From Thermodesulfovibrionales bacterium (GTDB lineage Bacteria > Nitrospirota > Thermodesulfovibrionia > Thermodesulfovibrionales > SM23-35), in NCBI GenBank assembly GCA_022865525.1, contig JALHSV010000395.1, positions 1 through 6,365 on the forward strand: a DNA stretch of 6,365 bases, given 5' to 3'. Positions 1 to 5,551 of the stretch are shown one piece after another (position 1 is the first letter of the stretch; each line of letters begins with the position of its first letter). The notes under the pieces are model-generated. The model saw nothing but the letters and a program-made list of their open reading frames with translations, searched no databases and was not told where the DNA came from. The position numbers and the translations under genes were made by a program.

Positions 1-83
1 ACATAAAAGTCTGTGACGGGCACTGCCAAAAGAAAGACATGTGCAATCCATTCAGAGATTATTTTGAGCCGAAGTTGTTCTGA
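1..83 (+). CDS. C-terminal end of an unidentified cysteine-containing protein (partial)
   Basis: A plus-strand frame is open from the window edge (first full codon at base 3) to a TGA at 81-83. It gives 26 residues that start IKVCDGHCQKKDMC and end YFEPKLF. The composition looks protein-like: three cysteines in a C-x3-C-x5-C spacing, charged residues mixed with aromatics, and no low complexity. No start is visible because the gene would begin outside the window. The cysteine spacing could bind a metal or an Fe-S cluster, but 26 residues are too few to assign a family. A short open frame at a window edge can also arise by chance, so this is a tentative call. It would be the only plus-strand gene here and would run convergently towards the minus-strand intron. 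Confidence 0.35.
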   Translation, partial: IKVCDGHCQKKDMCNPFRDYFEPKLF

Positions 84-203
84 GGCGATAATTTCTATGG
101 TTATATGATAGGGTTTCCCTCCTGACGATATTAGATACCTCGTTTATTTCTTCATTGCATCAACACGTCGGAAAGTTCTCTCAGGTTGCGTCGCGCAGTA
201 GAG

Positions 204-249
204 TAGAGAACTGGCGTAGTCGCCATAAGGTTCTATCTCCAGTTCCCCC
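204..249 (-). ncRNA. Group II intron domain VI-like hairpin
   Basis: Immediately 3' of domain V on the minus strand, GAACTGG (239-245) pairs with CCAGTTC (208-214). The stem can be lengthened by G-T wobble pairs between the preceding G run and the following TCT. This is where domain VI, with its bulged branch-point adenosine, is expected. I cannot say which adenosine is the branch point, nor fix the exact 3' splice site; an AC in the CTCTAC at about 198-206 is possible. Confidence 0.5.
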
Positions 250-252
250 TCG

Positions 253-381
253 TCAAACCGGACGGTCGGTTTTCCCGAATCCGGCTTTCCAATCATCTTC
301 TTCCAGAGGCTTTCGCTCCCGCTTGGCCTGCTGGTATAGTTTCCTCTGAAGTTCCCGGATTTTTTCCGGAGTTTCCAGCAT
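253..381 (-). pseudogene. Truncated group II intron reverse transcriptase/maturase (N-terminal stub)
   Basis: An ATG at 379-381 follows a strong ribosome-binding site (AAAGGAGA, about eight bases upstream). It begins MLETPEKIRELQRKLYQQAK, the characteristic N-terminus of group II intron-encoded reverse transcriptases. In full-length proteins this leads into the RT palm and finger blocks, then the maturase X domain. Here, after about 20 residues, the frame runs directly into the 3' ribozyme part (LEEDDWKAGFGKT, which is translated intron domain IV/V sequence). It stops at 253-255, giving 42 residues. The YADD catalytic motif, all RT blocks and the maturase domain are absent. The stub is non-functional as a protein. 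The intact start region and intact domain V point to a clean internal deletion rather than gradual decay. The frame also extends upstream to an ATG at 447, but the family start and the ribosome-binding site favour 381. Confidence 0.78.
255..287 (-). ncRNA. Group II intron domain V (catalytic hairpin)
   Basis: The minus-strand sequence folds as the classic group II domain V. A lower stem AAGCCGGA pairs with TCCGGTTT (one G-T wobble), and an upper stem TCGG pairs with CCGA around a GAAAA loop. The short CCG segment on the 3' side between the two stems fits the conserved dinucleotide bulge. The AGC catalytic triad lies near the base of the 5' strand. The total of 33 nt is close to the usual 34. 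This hairpin is the most diagnostic piece of evidence that the region is a group II intron, and it appears intact. Confidence 0.83.
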
Positions 382-896
382 TACGCAATCTCCTTTCCTT
401 CTCTTCTTCAGAAACGTGATAAAGGCATTGCCCCTTCCCTCTCTCAAAGTTATGTTGTCTTTGAGATAGTAGCGGTAGTATGGGCAACTCCGACTCCCGT
501 ACCGACCCAGTGGAACTTCGTTTCCTTATATCCACCAGTTGCCCTCTGAAGGCATCGAAACGGGTCTCCCGTGTTCATTATCATATGACTTCCCCTGCAT
601 GCCACCCCTGTCACCCCGGGAGCCCATCTATCGGTTACGGTAGTTTCTGTTAGGATAGATGCTACGGTCTTCCCCAATGTAGGAGAGGGCCGACAACTCC
701 GGTTTGCACTTACGAGGCTACGCATAGGTTCGCTTACGCTGCGGCCTGCGGGTTTGCTCAGCTCCCTTGCGGAGCCTTTGTCAGGAAACTTAATGCTTCA
801 GGTTACCCTTTGCACCTCCCTCAAGCTATGTGGGTGAGCTACCAAATTCCCACAGTCGGACTTTAACCGACAAGTCATATGTTTTACACGGCATAC

Positions 897-1120
897 CCTA
901 CAAAGAGTGAGAAATGGATGATGTAGAAAATTAGCGATTATGAAAAGAAAACGTAAAAATCAGCGGCGGCTGTAAGACGTCCGATGGATTGCCTGGTTAT
1001 GACCCTACGTTAATCAAGATATTATCTATATCTCTTGTGGACAAAAGCCGGCCTTCCTTATTCTGAATCTTTCTACGCAGTTGAACCTGAATTAAACTAA
1101 CATCTGATTTTTCTCAATAG
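897..1120. other. Intergenic region between the group II intron and asnA
   Basis: About 220 nt separate the intron 5' end from the asnA stop. There is no rho-independent terminator with a U-tract after asnA. The only structure is a minus-strand frame open from 1113 down to a TAA at 997-999. Its 38 codons include the protein-like run VQLRRKIQNKEGRLLSTRD, but there is no ATG or GTG start and no ribosome-binding site, and it lies directly behind a TGA. It may be the tail of a lost gene or chance. Nothing else here supports a gene. Confidence 0.3.
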
Positions 1121-2251
1121 TTATTCCAATACATGGATATTTTTTCTTTTACAAATCGACTTGAGGACATCAGGCCAGACCGTGGTGCTCACCTCGCCAA
1201 TGTGAGCGGTCCTTAACAGATACATGAATGTACGTGACTGACCGATGCCGCCTCCAATACTTAATGGTATCTCATCATTGAGGATCGCCTGATGGTAGGG
1301 CAACTGTAGAAAATGTTCCTGTACGGCCTCTTTGAGTTGCTGCACCATGGTCTCTTTAGTCACACGGATACCCATGGATGTTAGTTCATGACGACGCTTC
1401 GTCACCGGATTCCAGACCAGGATATCGCCGTTGAGTCCATGAAACTGCCTTCCTTTCTTTTTAATCGTTGGCGTGATCCAGTCATCATAATCCGCCGCTC
1501 GCATCTCATGGGGATATCCGTCTTCAAGGACATAGCCGATGCCTATGATAAAGATTGCCGGATGCACCTCCTGGACCATTTTTGTCTCTCGCTGTTTGCG
1601 GGTGAAGTCCGGATAGCGTTCCAGGATTTCCTCCGCGTGAAAAAATTCCAACTTTTTTGGTATATCCGGATATTTATCGGTATTGAGTCCGGGGAAGTCT
1701 TTCTTGACCATCTGACCTGCCTCATAGATAACCGACCAGATTCTCTCGACGACATCCCGCAGAAAATCCAGATTACGCATATTCTTAGTGATAACCCGTT
1801 CCCAATCCCATTGATCAACATAGGCGCTATGGTCATGGTCCAGGAAATAGTCCTTTCTAACTGCCCTCATATCTGTACAAATCCCTTCGCCCACTTCACA
1901 GCCGAACTGTTTCAAGGCCATCCGTTTCCATTTTGTGGCCGCCTGGACCACCTGAGTCTCGATTGTTTTTTCAAGACCGAGCCCACAAGGAAATTCAACG
2001 GGCGTGCGTGAACCATCCCGGTCAAGGTAATCGTTGACACCGCTCTCCTTGGTTACGATGAGCGGAACCTGAACCATAAAAAGGTTGAGTTCCTTGCACA
2101 GGTTCTCTTCAATAAAATTTTTAATCTTGAATAGTGCCTTCATCCTCTCTTTGGGACCCAACAACGCCTCATAATTGTGAGGGAGGATTTTATCCACCTC
2201 TTCATATGTGCTGATACCCGGCCCTGCCAAATCCATTTTCTTATCTGCCAT
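1121..2251 (-). CDS. asnA: Aspartate--ammonia ligase (asparagine synthetase A)
   Basis: This enzyme makes L-asparagine from L-aspartate, ammonia and ATP (giving AMP and pyrophosphate) in the cytoplasm. Unlike AsnB it uses free ammonia, not glutamine. Recognisable AsnA family blocks, numbered from the chosen start, are KWKR (107-110), YVDQWDWERV (144-153), RAADYDDW (251-258), HGLNGDILVWNP (271-282), SMGIRV (292-297) and SIGGGIGQSR (331-340), then HIGEV and VWP near the end. The protein is 376 residues, against about 330 in E. coli, mainly because of an N-terminal extension of about 30 residues. The E. coli HSLAKWKR block reads QAATKWKR here, changing the His-Ser pair. Two ATGs are adjacent. 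The second (2251) lies six bases after AAGGAGG and the first (2254) only three, so I chose the second. asnS lies 259 nt upstream on the same strand; cotranscription is possible but unproven. The family assignment is secure. Confidence 0.95.
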   Translation of the reverse strand: MADKKMDLAGPGISTYEEVDKILPHNYEALLGPKERMKALFKIKNFIEENLCKELNLFMVQVPLIVTKESGVNDYLDRDGSRTPVEFPCGLGLEKTIETQVVQAATKWKRMALKQFGCEVGEGICTDMRAVRKDYFLDHDHSAYVDQWDWERVITKNMRNLDFLRDVVERIWSVIYEAGQMVKKDFPGLNTDKYPDIPKKLEFFHAEEILERYPDFTRKQRETKMVQEVHPAIFIIGIGYVLEDGYPHEMRAADYDDWITPTIKKKGRQFHGLNGDILVWNPVTKRRHELTSMGIRVTKETMVQQLKEAVQEHFLQLPYHQAILNDEIPLSIGGGIGQSRTFMYLLRTAHIGEVSTTVWPDVLKSICKRKNIHVLE

Positions 2252-2257
2252 CATATA

Positions 2258-2264
2258 CCTCCTT
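2258..2264 (-). promoter_or_regulatory. Ribosome-binding site of asnA, deciding between two ATGs
   Basis: The minus strand reads AAGGAGG, a full Shine-Dalgarno match, followed by TATATGATGGC. Spacing is three bases to the first ATG and six to the second. The usual spacing of about five to nine bases favours the second, so the protein probably begins MADKKMD. Confidence 0.75.
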
Positions 2265-2279
2265 GGTTGTGAATATTAT

Positions 2280-2296
2280 GCCGTGTTAAGCCGTGT
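2280..2296. repeat. Short direct repeat upstream of asnA
   Basis: GCCGTGT occurs twice on the plus strand, at 2280-2286 and 2290-2296. The period is 10 nt, about one helical turn, and the repeat lies 16 bases upstream of the asnA ribosome-binding site. Helically phased half-sites near a translation start can be a regulator binding site, but a seven-base repeat can also be chance. No convincing promoter could be matched to it: the nearby CATAAT has no well-placed -35. Confidence 0.3.
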
Positions 2297-2491
2297 CGCG
2301 AGTAAAGGCACTGACATTTAAAAATTTAATCATCCTCCCACTTCACAGGACTGTCGCCACTCACCAAGTGCCAACAGCATCCTGCTTCAACACGATGTTA
2401 GACATGGAGTAAATACATTTTCGAATGCAGACAAGCTGTAACATATTCATTCAGTTAAGTTAAGCAATATATATTTATTTGAATTAATAGA

Positions 2492-2530
2492 ATAGAATAT
2501 ACACTTTCAATAATTAGGGATATATTCTAT
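2492..2530. repeat. Perfect 10-bp inverted repeat spanning the asnS stop codon
   Basis: ATAGAATATA (2492-2501) and TATATTCTAT (2521-2530) are exact inverted repeats around a 19-nt loop that contains the asnS TAA (2514-2516). In the asnS mRNA this could form a hairpin at the 3' end of the gene. It is all A/T except one pair and has no uninterrupted U-tract after it, so it would be a poor intrinsic terminator. It could instead be a transcript-end stabiliser or a by-product of the AT-rich sequence. Confidence 0.4.
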
Positions 2531-3818
2531 ATAGCATTCTGGGGAATAAAATAGCCTCTCTTACGTGAGATATTCCTGCTATCCAGACTACAGTCCGTTC
2601 TATCCCTAACCCAAACCCTGAATGAGGCACTGAACCGTATTTACGGAGATCCACATACCAACGGTAAGGCTCCATCGGTATATTAAATTGATGCATTCGC
2701 TCTAACAATTTATCATAATCATCTTCACGTTGACTACCCCCTATTATCTCTCCATAACCTTCGGAAGCAATTAAGTCCGCGCATTTAACTCGTTCTGGAT
2801 TTTGAGGATCTTCTTTCATATAAAAAGCTTTGATCTTTTTGGGATAGTTCATTACAAATACTGGCTTACCGAAATGCTGACTGATGGACGTTTCCTCATC
2901 TCCACCGATATCATCGCCCATCTGAATAGGATTTCCCATCCCTTGCAGTATTTTAAGAGCATCATCATAAGTAGTTCGGGCAAACGGAGCGTTAACCACC
3001 TGTTCCAATTTGGCGGTATCGCGCTCTAAGACTTTTAAATCTTCCCTGCAATCCTCCAGACAGCGGCCGATAATATATTGAACAAAGCGTTCCTGCAGTG
3101 CAATGTTGTCATCATTATCATAATAAGCTTCTTCGGCCTCAACCATCCAAAACTCTGAAAGATGGCGGCGGGTTTTAGATTTTTCAGCACGAAAAGTTGG
3201 GCCAAAATTATATACCAATCCATGCGAAAATATTGCTGCTTCCAGATAGAGTTGCCCGGTTTGCGCCAAATATGCTGTTCCTAAATCATAATACTGCGTA
3301 GCAAATAAAGTTGATGCTCCCTCAGCAGCAGTAGCCGTTAAAATAGGAGTATCAGTGCGAATAAAGTTATTATCAAAGAAAAAATCCACTACAGCTTTTT
3401 CCGCCATATTTCGGATACGATGCAAGGCCCTTTGCTTGATAGACCGGAGCCATAGATGGCGGTTGTCCATTAAAAATGCGGTGCCGTGTTCTTTGGGGGT
3501 TATCGGGTAATCGGTAGCATTCTGTAACTGTTCCAAAGACACCACTGCCAATTCATATCCCGATGGAGCACGTTTATCTTCACGAACTATGCCGGTTACT
3601 ATCAATGATGATTCCTGAGTTATTCTATCGGCTGCAGAAAATGTGGCTTCATCTACATCATTCTTGGACATCACCCCTTGAATAAATCCGGTACCGTCAC
3701 GCAGTTGTAAAAAATGAATCTTACCTGAAGAGCGCTTAATGTATAACCAACCTTTAATACATACTGTTTGCCCGGAATATCGTCCTACCGAACTTATATA
3801 AACCCATGGTGTACTCAT
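2514..3818 (-). CDS. asnS: Asparaginyl-tRNA synthetase
   Basis: This class IIb aminoacyl-tRNA synthetase charges tRNA-Asn with asparagine, using ATP, in the cytoplasm. The 434 residues match the usual bacterial length of about 430-470. An N-terminal OB-fold anticodon-binding domain covers roughly residues 16-100 (VCIKGWLYIKR... FLQLRDGTG). The catalytic core follows. Motif 1 ends in IRTDTPILTA (153-162), TGQLYLE is at 187-193, motif 2 is FGPTFRAEKSKTRRHLSEF (205-223), and motif 3 is GFGLGIER (401-408). NYPKKIKAFYMK (324-335) and GEIIGGSQRE (356-365) are typical of AsnRS rather than AspRS. The start ATG follows AAGGAGA with five-base spacing. The gene looks richer in A/T than the genes on either side, by eye. 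It sits upstream of asnA on the same strand, so the enzyme making asparagine and the one consuming it for translation are neighbours. No T-box sequence was found upstream. Confidence 0.96.
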   Translation of the reverse strand: MSTPWVYISSVGRYSGQTVCIKGWLYIKRSSGKIHFLQLRDGTGFIQGVMSKNDVDEATFSAADRITQESSLIVTGIVREDKRAPSGYELAVVSLEQLQNATDYPITPKEHGTAFLMDNRHLWLRSIKQRALHRIRNMAEKAVVDFFFDNNFIRTDTPILTATAAEGASTLFATQYYDLGTAYLAQTGQLYLEAAIFSHGLVYNFGPTFRAEKSKTRRHLSEFWMVEAEEAYYDNDDNIALQERFVQYIIGRCLEDCREDLKVLERDTAKLEQVVNAPFARTTYDDALKILQGMGNPIQMGDDIGGDEETSISQHFGKPVFVMNYPKKIKAFYMKEDPQNPERVKCADLIASEGYGEIIGGSQREDDYDKLLERMHQFNIPMEPYRWYVDLRKYGSVPHSGFGLGIERTVVWIAGISHVREAILFPRMLYRIYP

Positions 3819-3856
3819 ACCTTCTCCTTTATAATTAAACTATACAGATAACAATA

Positions 3857-3865
3857 ATTATACCA
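3857..3865 (-). promoter_or_regulatory. Extended -10 promoter candidate for asnS
   Basis: The minus strand reads TGGTATAAT, a perfect -10 hexamer preceded by the TGn extension that compensates for a weak -35; no good -35 is seen 16-18 bases upstream. Transcription would begin near 3850, giving a leader of about 30 nt. An alternative reading is TTGGTA (3860-3865) as a -35 with TATAGT sixteen bases further on (3838-3843) as the -10. Either would drive asnS, and possibly asnA. Confidence 0.5.
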
Positions 3866-3964
3866 ACCTTTAATTTTCCGGCTTCTTGAAAAAATATAGC
3901 ATAGTAGGTATTTTCTTAAAAGAGAAATTTGTTACAAAAATCAAAATGTCTGATGAAAGCTTAA

Positions 3965-3998
3965 TTGGCTTTTACTCATTATTACCATGAAAAGCCAA
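3965..3998. repeat. Hairpin-forming inverted repeat between asnS and the methyltransferase gene
   Basis: TTGGCTTTT (3965-3973) and AAAAGCCAA (3990-3998) form a perfect 9-bp stem with a 16-nt loop. With one bulged A the pairing extends by about two more pairs (AA at 3963-3964 with TT). It lies in the 300-nt gap (3819-4118) after the methyltransferase gene. As a transcript end it lacks a U-tract, so it is not a classic terminator. The same gap holds three copies of AAATTTGT (3925-3932, 3997-4004, 4015-4022), one overlapping the stem; this may only reflect the A/T richness. I see no gene in this gap. Confidence 0.4.
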
Positions 3999-4118
3999 AT
4001 TTGTATAACATAGGAAATTTGTCCTTGTTGATTTTCGATAGTACTGAACATCCTTCAGACAGATACTACCCACGCGTATTTCAGGAAGAAATAATGCCGA
4101 ATAGTTATGAAATGTACT

Positions 4119-5078
4119 CTATTCTTTTCGCTCTCCCATAATGAGAACTGTCTCTGGCAGATACTTTATACCAATATTTTTAAACCCCGTTCCTGCCAAC
4201 CAACGTTTCATCTCTTTGGGGCTATAGCACCGTCCTCTTTCCGTCCCTACAAGCATATTTACCGAAAACAGAGCGCTATGCGGCGGAGAGGTTCGGTTAT
4301 CGCTGATGGGGAATTCCTGAACCACAACCTTCCCTTTAAGATTCACCGCGGTTTTACATTTACGGAGGAGAGCGATATTCTCTTCTTCAGAAAAAGCATG
4401 GAAGATCTGGCTCAATAGAATGAGATCATACCCGGAACCAATGCTGTCAACATGAAAATCACCAGCGATGAACCTGATTCCTTTCACACCTTCACGACGA
4501 GCAACTTTTTTGGCAATGTTAATTGTCTCAGGAAGATCAAAAACGGTTGATTTAACCCCTTTCTTTGCCATGGCAATGGCATTAGTACCCGGTCCACCTC
4601 CCAAGTCAAGCATTGTTTTTATCCCTTTAAGTCCTAATGCTTTGGCGAGACTTTCTGTGCGGAGTACCGTCAGGTTATGCATTCCCATGATGAATGACTC
4701 GTGATTAAATCCACGGCGTGCAGGGCGGCCGGTACTGACCACATCATCCAAAGCAGAAAAGTTCTGCCACATGGTGGAAGCATGTTTGATGATATCTCCC
4801 TGGTAAAGGCGAGCCCCTTTTACCAGATAGCGATTGCTCACCGGAGCATTCCGGTACCTGCCCGTTCTGCTCTTACTGACAAGTCCGATGCCGGTGAGAG
4901 CATCAAGCACGATCTCTGTTGCCCGTGGATCTATGTTCAGCTTTTCTGCAATCTCCGTTGCAGATGAAGCCTTTTTCAGGTTATCAAATATCTTGAGGTT
5001 ATTTGCTGTCAATATAACCCTTGATGAGACGAATCCCAGATAGAGCTTTCTCAGTCCTGCCAAATCATCAGGTACCAT
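4119..5078 (-). CDS. SAM-dependent methyltransferase, dimerisation-domain/Methyltransf_2 family
   Basis: The 319-residue protein has the two-part build of the O-methyltransferase family that includes plant and bacterial small-molecule methyltransferases. Residues about 8-90 form a winged-helix dimerisation domain (AEKLNIDPRATEIVLDALTG, then a YRNAPVSNRYL strand and wing). The Rossmann domain follows. Glycine-rich SAM motif LDLGGGPGT is at 157-165, acidic residue D181 in VFDLPE probably binds the ribose, and GDF is at 206-208. IFHAFSEEE (225-233) carries H227 where the family has its catalytic histidine, and QEF is at 254-256. The typical HDW-DE there is changed to HAF-EEE, so the methyl acceptor (O, N, C or S) cannot be inferred. 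The start ATG follows GGAGGG with good spacing. The gap to the DUF2845 gene upstream is 85 nt, so it may be cotranscribed; no strong promoter was seen there. No neighbouring biosynthetic genes indicate the substrate. Confidence 0.87.
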   Translation of the reverse strand: MVPDDLAGLRKLYLGFVSSRVILTANNLKIFDNLKKASSATEIAEKLNIDPRATEIVLDALTGIGLVSKSRTGRYRNAPVSNRYLVKGARLYQGDIIKHASTMWQNFSALDDVVSTGRPARRGFNHESFIMGMHNLTVLRTESLAKALGLKGIKTMLDLGGGPGTNAIAMAKKGVKSTVFDLPETINIAKKVARREGVKGIRFIAGDFHVDSIGSGYDLILLSQIFHAFSEEENIALLRKCKTAVNLKGKVVVQEFPISDNRTSPPHSALFSVNMLVGTERGRCYSPKEMKRWLAGTGFKNIGIKYLPETVLIMGERKE

Positions 5079-5163
5079 TTATTTCCCTCCAATTTGATCG
5101 GAAATTAGATTTGTTCAGTTTCAGAAATCTGATCTTAAAGCAGGTATCTTCATGAAAAGGTCT

Positions 5164-5550
5164 TCAGAACCCGTAATCTCCGGTGAGGATATCGACGATC
5201 CTGCCGTTTTCAAAAATGAGATACCGGATAAATCTTGTCGGACCAAGGTTGTACGTCCATTCCTCGATTAAGATTCCCTCGTCAACGAAAAGGGGTTCAC
5301 GGTACTTTTGACGATCCCGATAGCGGTAGAGGTCGTCAGACGGAAAAAGGTCACGGTAAAAATCCCTTTTAATCCTTTTTTCATATCTGAAATCCTTATA
5401 GTTCGGCTCGCCGCATTTGTTCAAAACCTCGTATTTGGTGAGACCAACTAATATCAGTTTCCCGCCGCACCAGAAGTTATCGGCTGACGCTCTGTCAGAT
5501 GCGATACACAAGAACAAGAGGATGGCAGAAAATACGAGTGCTTTTTTCAT
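5164..5550 (-). CDS. Exported small protein of the DUF2845 type
   Basis: From MKKALVF the protein has 128 residues. It begins with a Sec signal peptide: two lysines, a hydrophobic core (ALVFSAILLFLCIA) and a likely cut after ASA at residue 23, leaving a mature start DNFWCGG. The cysteine after the cut is too far along for a lipoprotein. The mature part has the DUF2845 pattern: a CGGKLILVGLTKYEVLNKCGEP block with two cysteines that could form a disulphide, a variable Arg/Tyr-rich middle, then EEWTYNLGP, a RYLIFENGRIVDI strand pair and a TGDYGF end. It is probably periplasmic; the function is unknown. The frame extends upstream to an ATG at 5619, but that would bury the signal peptide. The chosen ATG lies one base after the upstream stop (TGATATG) with a poor Shine-Dalgarno, which suggests translational coupling. 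An ATG at 5559 (MNDMKK) is the main alternative start. Confidence 0.82.
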   Translation of the reverse strand: MKKALVFSAILLFLCIASDRASADNFWCGGKLILVGLTKYEVLNKCGEPNYKDFRYEKRIKRDFYRDLFPSDDLYRYRDRQKYREPLFVDEGILIEEWTYNLGPTRFIRYLIFENGRIVDILTGDYGF

Positions 5551-5551
5551 A

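Larger units (their letters stand above)
195..896 (-). mobile_element. Group II intron, internally deleted (ORF-less ribozyme remnant)
   Basis: Read on the minus strand, the segment from about 896 down to about 195 has the conserved text of a bacterial group II intron. Near the 5' end it contains ACTTGTCGGTTAAAGTCCGA (about 856-875) and AGCTTGAGGGAGGTG (about 812-826) of domain I. Further on it has the typical stretch around GGCAACTGGTGGATATAAGG and the start of an intron-type reverse transcriptase. At the 3' end come a domain V hairpin with an AGC triad and a domain VI-like hairpin. The element is about 700 nt, whereas ORF-bearing introns of this type are about 2 kb or more; the missing part is nearly all of the reverse transcriptase. 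Both boundaries are approximate. The 5' end lies between about 889 (GTGTAAAAC) and 896 (GTATGCC), neither a clean match to the usual GUGYG start. It sits downstream of asnA in the same orientation. Self-splicing cannot be judged from sequence, and any mobility would need a maturase supplied in trans. Confidence 0.86.
2255..2513. other. Intergenic region between asnS and asnA
   Basis: This 259-nt gap holds no open frame of note. Its upper part (about 2450-2513) is very A/T-rich and includes one arm of the inverted repeat at the asnS end. The lower part is of mixed composition and contains the GCCGTGT repeat and the asnA ribosome-binding site. No T-box antiterminator sequence, tRNA-like fold or clear terminator was found. 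Weak promoter-like hexamers exist (for example TTGCTT-16-TATGTT), but none is convincing. The gap is long for a tight operon, so asnA may have its own promoter. Confidence 0.5.

Noticed and set aside
155..349. 64-codon plus-strand frame
   Set aside because: It runs antisense across intron domains V and VI, so the sequence is explained by ribozyme structure.
450..725. 91-codon minus-strand frame
   Set aside because: It lies within group II intron domains I-IV and is translated ribozyme sequence, a common false gene call.
1388..2011. 207-codon plus-strand frame opposite asnA
   Set aside because: It is antisense to a confidently identified gene, its product matches no family I recognise, and it has no ribosome-binding site; it is a shadow of asnA.
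2255..2513. T-box riboswitch upstream of asnA
   Set aside because: The conserved T-box sequence (AGGGTGGNACCGCG on the minus strand) is absent here, and also absent upstream of asnS.
5121..5132. TCAGAAATCTGA palindrome upstream of the methyltransferase gene as an operator
   Set aside because: The arms are only five bases, with no second copy and no clear promoter to overlap; it is too short to support.
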